Below are positions 47,771-61,082 of a stretch of DNA of 64,000 nt, piece by piece. The notes beneath the pieces are model-generated. The model ran no database searches, was not told where the DNA came from, and was given only the letters and a program-made list of their open reading frames with translations. Source of the DNA: Clavelina lepadiformis (lineage: Eukaryota > Chordata > Ascidiacea > Aplousobranchia > Clavelinidae); NCBI RefSeq assembly GCF_947623445.1, contig NC_135248.1:11913820-11977819 (forward strand), given 5' to 3'. The translations under genes and the position numbers were made by a program. Position 1 is the first letter of the stretch, and each line of letters begins with the position of its first letter.

Positions 47771-49351
47771 GCTATACTTATACATGGCGACTTTTGCTAC
47801 AGGCAAGGATAACGTTCAATCTGCTCTCGCAGCTGAATGTATTACCACAGTATAAAAAACTTTATTTTGCAACTGTTATCCTTTATGTTCAAGCAGTAAG
47901 CTATCCTACAGTTAAACGCAGGCAGTTTATTTAGACTTCAGAGTATGTCATTGGTAAGATAGGCTTCAGGTCCAGAACTGATTTTTCATTTTTTACCACA
48001 ATGAATAAAGCGTTAAAAGTCCCCATAACAAACTCAACGTTGCGTATCAAAAAAACCATAGAAATCAAACAACAAAAATAATGTTAACGACGGGAATGAT
48101 TAAAAGAAAATGCGTTCAATGCAGTTTGGCGAGTATTTACGTGTTTCAACTCTTGTTTTATTAGCAATTTAACTGGCCTTCATTCTATTGTGACGTTTAG
48201 TGGGCGGCTTGAATTGTCTTGTTTCATCTGAATTGTCTACAACTTTTTCAAGTTAGTGATGCTTTCTGCCGAAAGAATAACCAAGAATCGAATGATAAAG
48301 ACGCGTATTAAGATCGCAAAATCTTACCTATACAATAAAATCCGACCCAGCGCAAGCAGAGGGGGCTAACAACAGGTGGGTTTTACACTAAGTTTTTGTG
48401 GCATACCATAAATATTTCAAGTAACAACGTCATTCGTGTATGGTCAGTATCCTTCTTTATAGAATATTTTCTAAAACGGCAATCAACATTTTTATATCAC
48501 CATCAAAATTGGAGTTGTGCAGCAAAGACTACAGTATGACATTGGCAGAGGAGGTGTGGTAGCAGACTGAGAGGTGTCGGCACGAATATCTTGACACAGA
48601 GTTGTAAACAGGCTTCGTATTGTTAACCCGACAATTTATTTGAAAACCATGTTGGGCCCGAAAGTTGAATTGCTTGAATGAATCAAAGTCATTTTTTAAG
48701 TTGTGCTTTGCTCTCTGCGGGTGGTTTCACAACTCTGCGCGCATCTCAGCGTATGAGGCTTTTGTGATAATGACGCCTTCAAAAACTTGACAGCAGGGTT
48801 TTGTTCAGTTTAAATTTAGCCTTTTTAATATTTCACTGTTTTACTTATCAGCCGGCATTGGTTTCTGAAAACTCGATCCCGCTGTACTGTGTATTCAAGA
48901 AGATAAAAACGGCGTGAAATAAAGCTTTTTGTTACGCTGTTTGTAGATGCTTTTGACATTTACGGTGGACAGTTTACAAATAACTGACAAGCAAAAAGGC
49001 TGGACCACCAGATTTAATTTAGGTAGGGCTACCATATGTCTTCTTTTCTAAAGAAAAATGCATTGTCCTCGGAGGACACTGAAAAATGCCCAAATGTGCT
49101 CCTTTTTGGCTTTTTGCGCTTTCTTGCTTATATTTTCAACAGAATTGTATGTTTATGTGACTTTTCGGCATGAGGCCTAAGTCAAGTAAAATGACTTTTC
49201 AGCGACAGCATGAGGTCTAATCATTTTTATTATCATTGTTTTAATTTAGACAAACATAAAATCTAAATAAAGCTAAGCAATAAAGCCAAAGAGGAACACT
49301 GTGTTTTCTGATGAATTGCGGCACAAGTATCCTTGTTTCAGAAAAATGGTT
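47771..49351. other. Intergenic stretch
   Basis: No supported gene. AT-rich sequence with short open frames and no splice continuity. Confidence 0.4.
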
Positions 49352-50150
49352 CCACGACATATGGCCGCGGGAAAATGACCGCGAACAAACTCACCGGGGA
49401 CAACTGAACGTGACGTAAATTGACCGCGAACAAACTAACCGGGAACAGACTTACCGGAATGAAAATTGACCGAGAGGTAAATTGACCGTGCAAGTGCTGA
49501 ATTATTGTGTTTAAGTTGATGGTAGTATATGATATGTAAATATTTGTTTGTAACTATTTCCTTTGTTTTTAACAAAATTTTTTTTTATTTCAATACACAT
49601 TGAAACATTTATTGAAATTAACAGAAATATTTCCGGAAATACGAGTAACAACATTAAAAGACGTTCACTGCAAAACACATATGACACTACATAATAAGGG
49701 CACTAAAATTTACACAAACTGTTATTTGACAAATAAGGAAGTTTATTGCGCAAATTGTAGGTTGTGGGCGATGCCTCTGAGAAAATCTAATATGTCACGA
49801 GATGAGATAGGCTACAACGCATTGTTTCATAATCTCATCAAACAACTCGTCTAGACCGGGAAAATGCATGTAACAATAGGAAATCTATGAATATGGGTCA
49901 CCCTACAAGGGGCCAAAAAACTCTACGAGTGGCAACCTTGACTGCAATACACATACTGGATAGTGACTAGATAGTGAATTAGAATTTTGACCTTTTGACG
50001 GCCAATTTGTCGCCGGTTAAATTGATCGCCGGTTAATTTCATCGCCGGCCAGTTTACGTCACGGTTAATTTGATCGCCGGCCAATTTGTTGCCGGTCAGT
50101 TGTCCACTACCAGTTGTCGCCGGTGAGTTTGTTCACGGCCATATGTCGTG
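49352..50150. mobile_element. Fold-back element with periodic inverted arms
   Basis: About 800 bp. The left end reads CCACGACATATGGCCGCGGG and the right end is its near inverse (GGCCATATGTCGTG). Each arm, about 150 bp long, is made of repeats of roughly 20-30 bp of the type GACCGCGAACAAACTCACCGG (left) and its complement, such as CGCCGGTTAATTTGATCGCC (right). The middle is AT-rich with one 84-codon open frame (49600-49854) containing CANCRLW, not recognised. No target duplication is clear. Confidence 0.75.
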
Positions 50151-51133
50151 ATCCCCAGAAAAATACATAATGATTTTGAAGCTGAATGCATTACTTGTGC
50201 ATTTTGTGTATAATTATCCAAAAACATCTGATAAATCCTTTAAACATAAAACTTTATTTGCATTGTACTTGCTGGAGAAATTGTCCTCTTTTTTGGCAAT
50301 GAAAATATGGTAGGCCTAAATTTAGGTGGATTTTGAATCGCGCAGGAAGATAAAACAACTCTGGATAATTCAAAAGTGACATCTTCAGTTCAAAATTGCC
50401 TTGTTGACAAGATAATAAAACTTGAAATGATGTCAACAAAAAATACAACTATGAATGGTCAATATTGCATGACACAGTGACATTAATTTATGTTCAATTC
50501 ACATCTAAAGATAGTACCATGTCGACCACTGCGAATCAAAAAGAAAATAAGCCTGTATATCTTTCGAAGATCTTTCATCATTACGCGTGTACCCGATATA
50601 TTTGCATTGATACGCAGACACAAAAACTATCGTTAATAAAACAAGATATATATTTGACACAAAGCAGCACAACTAAAGCATAAAGGAAATATGGTGGCAG
50701 CAAACTGATACAAAAGCAGGTTATCGCGCATAAAAAGAATGCTGTAGAACGGATGATTTTCACAGCAGCACCATTGCCGGATATTCCGTCAATGCGTTCT
50801 CAATAAGCGTGAAAGAAAAAAAAAATTTTCAAAACAAACCAACAGCGTTCGCAACGGAAGGTTTAACTTTGTCTGACGCACGTTATTGCAATTCTTTGGA
50901 AAAAAAACATATTTCTAACGTCAGTAGGTAACAAGCAGCAACTATAGCTCAATACTGCAAAATGTAAACCATTCTACACGTACATAAACATTCGTAACAG
51001 CAAAAGCTCGCATTTGGCGATGGCTTTCTCTTTAAAACAATTAAAATGTTCACCACAAAACTAGACTAAAAATTTGATCTTAAAGCGGGCTAATATAATA
51101 AGTTTTCAAGGTGCCGCAGATTGAAAATCAAAT
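50151..51133. other. 3' flank of the ORP gene
   Basis: AT-rich, holding the presumed 3' UTR of the minus-strand ORP gene. No other supported feature. Confidence 0.4.
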
Positions 51134-54100
51134 TCAAAGACTTAAGCATTGCTTCGGTGTGTAAACATCATAATCTTTTCCCGCCGATTTTGTGAAATAG
51201 ACCGTGGGAACCGGAAGATCAGCTTCCTGGCGCTTTTTCTCAATTTGCCTCTGCTGGTCTTCCAGTTCCGTTTTGTGCGTGGTAGCGCTGGTGATGTCAC
51301 CGTTACGTAACGATTGCGTCACACTTTGCCAGAGTTTCCTAAAAACGGAAACATCGAAACAAAACATGGTATATTACACATCGATATGTGTTCCGCAGTC
51401 CACGTACTTTATATTAAGAACTTCGTTAGTAATTAAATGACCAATCACATGTGGTGATATGAAAGCTTTATTTTATACCTTGATTCCATGAGACACTGTG
51501 TATTTAACGGTCTGACAAACTTATTGTAAGTTTTCAATGAGTTGGTTTCCACTGTTTCTGTAGTAGCTTTTGATTCACTGTCTTTCTCCGTTCCTCCAAA
51601 ACCGTCTGACTCTCCTTGCTGAAACGTAACAGAGGCGTTTATTAGAAAATAATCAGGTTCTGTATGGATGTTTTAGGCAACTCCAGCTTAGGATTAAATT
51701 TTATACTCGATAACCTTCCACAAGAACGAATCTGATACATAGCACTTAATGAAGTAGTATGGAATAAGTGGTGCATAATGTAGAACTAACTTGATAATAT
51801 GAAAATTCCAAGTCTGTGTTCCACTTTCCTTCCACACGGCATGAGACAAAACCAGCGCTATTTTTGACTTCTGCTGTAATTCTGAAAAATACCACAAAAT
51901 AATCCCAAGTTTATAAATGATGTCTATTCCAGTTGTTTTTAGTGAATCGTAGTAAAATAAAACTTATGAGTTAATTTTCAAAAGTAAAAATTTTGGCCCA
52001 ATGACAATCTGGTTGGTTTACCAATATCATCCTGCTGGCTACTATCCTTGCTGCATGTAGTTAATCACGCTAACAGCAAATGGCAACAAATTTACCTGGC
52101 TCTATAAATCAATGAATATGTCACTGCGTTTAAGTGAAGGTATAGTTTGCACTTATCCAGTATTATGTGAGCATACAAACTGTATTGAAAGACAAGCTGG
52201 TTCAACGTATCATCTTTGAAAATTCATTTAATACGTTAAAGGCAAGATTTGACAATTTTTGTAATGTCATTTATGCCACTTGTATGATTGCTTGGCAGAC
52301 AAAAAACTATTAGTAACTGGCATGCAGCCCATGTTCAATAGCACTTTACTGGTAAACGTGAACTGTTGGCTTCAAAGCTATAACAGCAACACTATTATGC
52401 TGAGAACACTACTCTAATTAATATAAATAATAATACCAGTACTGGCAGCATACCACTAGCAGTTGATGCAAGTGAAGTAAATTGCATTCACTGGTGCTGT
52501 CTTAACGAAGAGCTTTGCACAAAACAAATAATCACTTGCAGAATACACCTAGTACAATTCTATGCATAAATGTATCAAGATTTGAATCCAACCAACATTT
52601 CAATCCTATATTACCTGTGGGGTTGGCCACCATATGTAGGCTTCATATGAAAGATAACAGTCGCAGTTAATCCGGTCTTTTTACAAGATATTGTGCATTT
52701 TCCTCCCAGTTCCGACCAGGGAACTGTTAAGATGGATCGAGCATACGCGGATGGGTACGTGATGATGTAGGATTCCTCATGATCAGTAAGACACAGAGTT
52801 CCTGAATTATAAATGAATGCGAGTTAATGCGGCTCAAGCACAGTATAGTATATATACTATATAAACACCATGACATGCCAGTGGTAATTGCAGACACAGA
52901 TCATCGATATCGAATGTAACTTTTTAAAACATACCTTTACATCATAATTTCTGTATATTATACAGAAATGGAAACATATGCTAACGCAGGATCGCAAAAT
53001 ATAACAGATTGCGTTTTCACTTTAAGCTAAATCAAATCTTACCCTCCCCAATATTTACGACTCCGACCGACATATTCATGCTCATGAACTTTGACCTCGT
53101 CCAAATGTGAGAATTTAAAGTAATTTTCTTCTCAGGACAAGTGACATTAAATGCTGACACTGGTGGGTGGTGGGAAACCTATCGAGCGTAACGATGACAA
53201 AACATACGATGCAAACCAGCAATGTGATGACCACAATTAATCATAGAACAAAACCTGTCACGTTTAGTGATATAAAGTTCTATGATGAAAAGATAGGAAA
53301 ATATAGAAATCATATTCTCGTCATGTATTACATGAGAAACATAAGCATAAGCATCTCTATCATAACTTTAACAACGCAGCTATAAATAAACAGGATAATT
53401 TCTGAGAATATAAAAAAACTGAAACCTGCTCAGCAACGAAGCGCACTCTATGGTGGGACTGTGAGGTAGGTTTACTTGATGAAATGGGGCTAGCCTGAGA
53501 CTTTGGAACGTAGTAACTACACTGGAATACTTCTCCAACGATGGGGTTGTATGGCTTCTTTGCAGTCTGGCCTGTTTTCAACATAAGAATATTGGACCAC
53601 ATATAACACAAGCAAGCTTAAAACGAAAATTGTTTATCAGTGAAATAGTTCATTTTCAAAAAGTTTATATTTTATTGTTTATCCTGAACAATAATTACAT
53701 AAAGTTATTTCAAACTGTCACAACTATGAACGATAATTTGATGATACAGTAACGTTATTTAAGTGACGTGAACATTATTTAAATACCATGACGACCACTT
53801 TGGAAAGAGGCCAGGTAGAATTTGAGAACTCTGTGCATGCGCTCAACTGCACTAGTACCATCAGATATCGATACAAAGGTATCGGTGTGGCCCACAAAGT
53901 CAGCGTACATTTCTAATAAACTTCGCTTTTCCAGTATAAAGGTTGGAAGAGTTACCTACATAAAACCGAATACCTCATCGATTCAGACACATATGCATAA
54001 TGTATATACTCAGGTAATTATATACTTTTCAAAAAAATAAGTAGACCAATATGTCAAAACAAGAAAAAATCACAAAAGTACAACATTAAATTGTTTTGCA

Positions 54101-57100
54101 CAGAAGTCAGCAAACCTTTACTATGCTGTTACCAGCAACTTGAAAAACTGAGCATAATTGTTGAAAGTTACAAGCCATTTTTTCCCTAATTAACCACTTT
54201 AAAAGTTGAATGAAAGTGATTATTTCACTCAGACTGAGTTATTCATCTTCTTGTTAACAGTAGGCGGATAGGTTATGAAAATGGAAATGCAAAAATTTGA
54301 ATTTTGTTATTCAACTTGATTGATCTCGGCTCACTTTAGGGAGTAATACACAAATTTCGATGCAATAAAAATTAGTAATATGTATGAAAATTTTGAAATT
54401 AGGTACGAACAAACAATTTCTTTTGGTAGAATTTTTTATTCTGATTGAAAACTTTTAACAATAGTACGGTACTGTCATGTTAATTAATGCCCATCATCTA
54501 ACTGAAATCAAATCTATCGCACAAAAGTACACTGGTAGAAGATGCTGCGGTGGAAAACATCATGTTTAAAATTTTAAGCAACACAGTTGGAACTACATTA
54601 GGATTATTATCTTGTATAAATCACCGGCTATGCTATACCGCACTTGCACACAGAACGAAGATCTGGTATGGTGACATGTAGAATTCAACTACCCAAAACC
54701 TTATGATGTCATGTGTTAAAATCACTCAACACTTCTGCACTGAACTTTGAAATGGAACTACGCCTGGGTTTGTAACTATGTAGAAAGTATTTTGCTAAGC
54801 ACCTAGCTACACTTCCCACCTTAGTCAAATCCATTCCTAACTTCAACTGCGATAGAAGATGCATGATGATGCTTTTGTGCTCATCAACTGGTCCCAAAAC
54901 CTCCTCTTGAGACGAATCCTTATCCTCAATTTCATCATTAGGATCAGCCAAACTCGGAACTTCAAACTGAGAAAATAAATCTTCTTTCTGATTTTTGTAG
55001 TAAAAATAGTAAGATGCTACACAATGGTGACATAACCAAGTGATACTTTTTTAAGTTATTGTTACGACTTCTTTCAAAATGGTATAACTACCAATGCCAT
55101 ATACTATACAATACCGTTGGTTGTGTAAAATTACTTACCGTTGCAACCGAATGTTTATCTTCTAATTTGTCATCTCTCTGAAGCGGAGGTGACGGTTCAA
55201 TTTTCTTGGGGACAACCCATGAAATCTCAGCATCTAGTTAAGCAATTTTGAACCACTTGTACAACACCGTAAAACTAATAATTTAATTTCATAACATTTG
55301 ATTTTAATGTTTGCATCTTTCACTCAAATGTTTAATGTAATTTACCAAATTACCATGTATATACTTTATAATCTTATATATTATTGTAATGTAATTTGCT
55401 TGCTTTATAAAGATTTTGAAAGCCTTAACAGATCAAGAAACAACTAAAGCCATAACTTAATTTTCTCATAAGTAAAACGTTACAAAGATTGAGATATCAA
55501 CAGAATAAATACAACAGCTTAAAAAATTCATTGCATTGATAAAAAGCTGGTATCATTTTTGAAATGTCTGCGATTAAAATGATGACTATTTGACAGCATA
55601 TCGAAATAAAACCTCGTACCTTGTGGCAAAGCCGAGGATGACTGCAAATGATATCTCTGTAGAAGGGAGTAGCAATTTGTAAGAGCCTGCATCAGTGCTG
55701 ATGATATGGATTTAGTGAGAAGGACATCCTTGTCGAGTGGAGGCAGAGAGGAGGACTCTTCCGTGGAAGTTTGAGATGTTGAGTCAAAGTTAGCTTTGGC
55801 ATCAGATGGGTTGTAATGAAGATTATCCAGCATACTCACTAAACCAGCCTGGTAGTTGTCAGCTGAGATAACCGCCTTAAGAAAATTGTTGTTGTTTTTA
55901 TTACTCAAAAAAAAAACTATTGCAATGTAAAATTCAGATTAGAAACTAAAGCAGCTCAAAAGACAATGAAATATAAATAAAATATCATATGCATGACATA
56001 CATTTAATACAACCACAAAAAAAAAAAAAACAAAGATGACCGAAGAGTGAGTAGGCATCGAACTACCTCGTGGGCTTCTTGGAGCTGTTTAACTTCTGAC
56101 AACTGAAGAGGTCTTTTATTGTTGACTGTGGTAGACTTACCGCCAGAACCACGACTGTCACTTCTTACTCGACCTGTAGGTGAAATTGTTACTGTTATAC
56201 AGGAAAGAAATTTTACAACAGTGGCAAATATAACTTTTATACTACTCAAACAAATCTTACGCTTTCAACAGTTTATACTGTAATAAACAATAAACAAGAG
56301 TGTTTACTTTGTGTGGATGATTTATTGCTCACTCACACAGAGCAAATGCTTGAAGCACCCTCATAATGACCAAATGGTGCAGGTCATTGTTTAAAAAGGC
56401 AAGATAAGCAACCAGTACTACGTACTAATATAACATCCATGTAACTGTAACTTAGTGTACAAAAAGAGTAACCAATAGTGCCAACTGCAAGCCCATTCAT
56501 GAAAGTGAGTCGCCTATAATAGCATGGTATCTAAAAATGCTGCAAATTCAAATGCTCAAAATAAAAGTGGATGTCAACAAATTCAGTCGAAACATGTTTA
56601 ATTTTTAACTTTTATGAGTAGGTTTACTACCAATGTATGACAATAATTCAACAACATAATCCTAATGCACTGTTCAAATATTTAAAATGACTAATACATT
56701 AACGTACCATTAAATAGCTCATATTTATAACTGCCCAAGAACTTCAATTGCATTCATAGAACGTTAGGTTAGTTCATTCTGATTAACGCTACTATATACT
56801 TTGCAGTCAGCAGCCTACATCATTAACATGTTTCAAAATAGCACTGATAAGCTTGACAGTATATATTTGCTGTTTCCTACTTGGACACATTTACTAGTTC
56901 TATCTGCTTTGGAAGGGAGACATATACTGCACTCCAAATGCTATCTTTTTAGTCATGTAAACATTGCAACTGAAATGGTTACAACATTAAAACCCAATCC
57001 AATACATTCATAACCAGCAGGCCATCACTTAAAGTCAAACTCAATATCAATGCTATTACAAATGAACCCAAAAAAAGACAACAAGCAAAAAGTTTGAGAA

Positions 57101-58993
57101 AAGCTTGTTTGGACCTTTGTAGATCAGCTAGAAAAGTTTGATAATTTGACTGAAAATAAGGTAGTTGGATGGATGTTTTATTGTAACAATAAGAATTAAC
57201 AAAAAGCATATACCTAAGCTATTATGCTGTGTGGGGATATGTTGATTTACATTTGTAACTTCATTCTGATTCGAAGGCTTGGGTCTTGCCATAGCAGCAA
57301 GTGTGCTGTTGGGACCACTTGTTGACAAATGTTGGACTTGACCTGAAAAAAAAAACAACGACTGACCTTGGTCAATTCAATTCCACTCAACTCGGCCAAC
57401 ATTTACATTGAAATATTTATTCAACCCAAATTGGAAAGGTTCAAATGGGTCCAGTTGAATAAGGTTGAGTTTGCCACAAAGATTCAGCATAAATTAAGTG
57501 TAAGCAATTCTTTCAAGAAAACGTCATCAGAAGCAAAGTTTTAATACAGCATGTAGCTTTGAACACCTTTAACTTTAGTCAAATTATCGCTGAGGTTTGA
57601 CATAACGGAGCGTGAACGTGGTTTCCTTGTGCTGGAAGTCGATGACAACGGAGGATGATCCTGGGCAACTTGTGCCGTAAAATGATGAGCAACTGCTCTT
57701 AACCTTGAGACCCATTCTTGCCTCTCTTTAGTGTCACTTGCTGTAAAAGTAATGTGTGCTGACTAAACATAAAATTACATTAGTACGAATTACCGGTAAT
57801 CCGATGCATATTTTAACTAATCCAGAAAAAAGATATTAAAATATTTCATTTTTACCGAAATATAAGTCTATATTCACACTGATAGAACCACTCAATGCAA
57901 GATAATATAGATAACATAGATATTTTATACCTCTCAATCTGTAAACTTCTCCATTTGTAGCATTTACACTAAACGTAAACGAGTCTTCTGTACTGGGTGC
58001 AATTACCGCACCAGTAAGAATTAGAGATCCCCTAGGTTTGTAATGAGATCCTAAAGCTTCCGCCTGGGTGATGTGATATTCCAGAATGCCTTGCTGAGGG
58101 TTGAGTATAAAATATCTGTTGCAAAAAATATTTGTTAGACTAGGAACTCAATCTCAACCAATATAGTGGAAATAAAAAGTGTGGTACGCCCAATATCATT
58201 CTATCTTTTATCGATACACAAATATGAACAGGTAAAATAATGCAAAACTGATGTAAACGATTTCGTGTGAGGTACTGCTAGCATTATGTCAAGCAGAACT
58301 ATATAATTGCTATCACTGAACCTTGCATTTTGTCAATTTCTTTACGCCAGACTGCAGAGTTTGGCATATGATAGGTGCACTTAATATTGCTTTTCATGAG
58401 CTTCAGTGCTGCACATTAGGTGTGTTATTTCGCACTTAATGACTTGGACAGAACTTCTGTGCACTCAATTTTGAATTGATTTAAAGATTGAATAAGTCGA
58501 ACTGTGCACTTTACTCTGTAATTGCGCTCTTAAGTGCATTACGTTTGAGGGTTTTTGCGCAGTGCACTTGTCATTTTTGATTGTTTGGTGCACCCAAGAT
58601 TTTGCTGAAAACAGCCATAGTCTGCAGTCAGGTGTTTAAGAAAGCTCGAAGAGAACGAAATGCAAGTTTGTTGTTTACTTCATAAAGTAACTGGGAGGGC
58701 CACCTTTGTTCAGTGAGTTCAAAAAACAAAGTGAACGCTCTTGGTTCAAACTATGCAACTTTAGACGTAAATATCTTAATTCTTCTATAAAATCTTGCCA
58801 AGTGCCATGAAATCTAGACCAGCCGTCAGCCGATCTCAGCGTTTTGTGTGTTTACAATAGGAACCAACAGGCACGGTAAAAAAGTTATAATTTTAAACAA
58901 ATGAGTGCATGATGAAACATACCTGTTTTGCCAGCCCTTGACAACGTTGGTGTACTTGCACAGTTTGCCATCCAATGGAATTAAACCCGCCAT
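51134..58993 (-). CDS. Oxysterol-binding protein-related protein, ORP10/11 type, 15 exons, 745 aa
   Basis: Exons, 5' to 3': 58993-58923, 58115-57931, 57740-57567, 57342-57214, 56173-56067, 55875-55620, 55233-55139, 54966-54820, 53955-53787, 53571-53426, 53178-53043, 52801-52615, 51881-51791, 51618-51479, 51338-51134. The sum is 2238 nt in frame; human ORP11 is 747 aa. A PH domain spans about residues 5-105 ([44 protein letters not shown]). A Ser-rich linker follows, then an ORD lipid-transfer domain from about 365: [32 protein letters not shown], the family signature EQVSHHPP at 492-499 (split by an intron after EQ), [13 protein letters not shown], and C-terminal [15 protein letters not shown]. 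The PH sequence is closer to ORP10/11 than to ORP9. No FFAT motif was seen, as in vertebrate ORP10 and ORP11, which exchange PS/PI4P at ER contacts with Golgi and endosomes. The tail after residue about 715 (ending KQCLSL) is lineage-specific. Confidence 0.93.
58348..58631 (-). mobile_element. MITE with CAG...CTG inverted ends, copy 2
   Basis: A 284-bp element in ORP intron 1, an inverted copy of the element at 47477-47770. Left end CAGACTGCAGAGTTTGGC, right end GCCATAGTCTGCAGTCAG. There is no ORF. It contains several copies of the hexamer GTGCAC/TGCACT, more regular than in copy 1. Confidence 0.8.
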
Positions 58994-61082
58994 TGATAGC
59001 TATGTTCCGGACCTAGAATGTAGCCTTCTAAAACAAGCTCACGCTCTAATAACCAATATTTAAAAAATTGCTTTGCACTTCTCTTTTTAACCCGAAACAA
59101 GCTAGCAAACACAATATTCAAGCAAAGCCGGAGTGGCAAGTCCTAAAGTGGGCGACAAGTTAACCAACACAAACCGTCAACTGCTGTGTATGAGCAAGCA
59201 CTCAGCACTGATCAACTAGGCCTAGCTATCAACACTTGTCATGTGAATTTAGGTACCTAGAGTACCCTTTTTAGAAATCTAGGAACAAATGTATTGTATT
59301 GTTTATTTTTGCCCTTAACTGTGCGGAGCCAAAATTACGATGCTAACCGTTGTAGTTATAGCACAATAAAATTAAAGATAAACTTAAAGATAAACACTCC
59401 GTTGCTGAGTCGTTCACCACCGGATTAACTTGTTACAGCTACCATAGGGCAAAAGGGCCAAGAGAAGACTTCATACACAGGTTCCACTGAATAACTCAAA
59501 GTAACATGGCCTGTTAAATTAGACCTTGAACATTCCGAAAACTGTCGTTTAAAATCAAACAAAGCGTCCATTTCACGGAACTAAGCCAATTTAAGGTTTA
59601 ATTGAAGTTAGATTTAGATCAATGGGACGATTTAAGTTAGGTATAAGTTAAAGTTGTTGTGAAATTTAAGTTAGGTTAACAAGAAACTGCGAAAAAAGCT
59701 TCAAACGTACAATTTTTTTGGTGAAATAGTGACAGACTTAAAAGAGAGTTTCGCTATAGCTTTTGCTACTTCAAACTAGGCCCGGCGAAGATGACGACGT
59801 CGCACGCTGGCCTTGTAGGCTATTTAGGCCCCTATATAACATACAAATGTTTGTTTTGTCTTTTGAAATGTTTCTATTTCTTGCGGCTTATTAAAGCATC
59901 CAGCTGAGGGACTTGCACCGTGAATGCGTTCGCGTCAACTAAGTTGCAATTACGAAATGACCTTCTGTAGTTAAACAGTCATCGCACTCGCGCCCATTTG
60001 CACTTGTTTGCACACTGAATATTCAGCTAATGACAACTATGTGATATTGTGACGGTTACGTCACGAGTCACGAGTTGTTTTCGAAATGAAAGATTAAACC
60101 CAGGACAACTCAAGCAACGTTCGTTGCGTGGGTTAAATCTTCCTGGGTTTTATCAAACTGGGTTGAATCGCTCGTAGGTTGAATTAACCGACCGCTCGTT
60201 TTTGTAGAACAATTTATTCTTTGTACGATCCCGTTAATCAGTGCTGGTGCGAAGTGGAATCACCGCCGAGTTTATGTCGTGCAAAAACTTTTTTCTGTCC
60301 AAGGATTAAGATTCCAACAATATGCTGGACCGTTGCGCGAAAAGCTCGTTTCATTTTGTTGTGCGTTCGGAATGCATTGTTTTCCTTCGTGAATACGAAT
60401 ATATTTTCGTCTGCTAATAAATCAATTCAATTCAGGACAGAGTTGTCAACGAGACTGAAATCAGCCGAACCAGGCCCTACTTTCAACTCTGATTCAGGAA
60501 CACATTTACTGTAAGCTTGCTTCTGCATAAGACATTTTATTGAGTGCGATTCAAAGTCTGGGTCAATGCCGGTCTGACGAAATTTTGATGCAGCTTCCTT
60601 AATGTCTACATGAACTGCCTTGTAACATGATCGGTGTAATATTGTGTGAGCAATGTCACACGCATATGCCAATGGAGATTAATGTACCACATAGTGATAA
60701 AATAGGGTTTAAAGTAAATAATTGAAATTTATGAACGTATGACTTGTGCGTGTATGTTTGATAATAATGCCATATATTCAAAATTCTGCAAATAAATAGA
60801 CATTGTTTGCTAAATCTCAATCAGAAAATATTTTACTAAGTTTGTCATGCTGCCAGCAAACATTCGCTTATTAATTCATATATATAATAGGAAAAGTTGG
60901 ACCTAATATTTTATTTAGTTTTGCAGATCCAAAGAAATAGATTTAACCTTTTTCTACATCTGTACAATACGCTTACTACGAAAAACGGAACTGGAGAATC
61001 AGCTTTTAACGAAGTACTGAAGATAATAAAAGATAATGTTTCACGATAGCTCAGTACATTTCACAAAATTTAGAGTAACTTT
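58994..61082. other. Intergenic stretch between the ORP and BPI-like genes
   Basis: Contains the presumed ORP promoter. An imperfect palindrome lies at 60091-60153 (TTAAACCCAGGA ... TCCTGGGTTTTA) with a perfect CAACGTTCGTTG core at 60115-60126. The minus-strand open frame at 60427-60672 (81 codons) has no family match I know and is left uncalled. Confidence 0.4.

Noticed and set aside
60427..60672. 81-codon minus-strand frame as an extra BPI exon or a small gene
   Set aside because: The BPI-like gene ends at 61083 with a typical C-terminus and stop. The frame has no family resemblance I can name and no clear acceptor.
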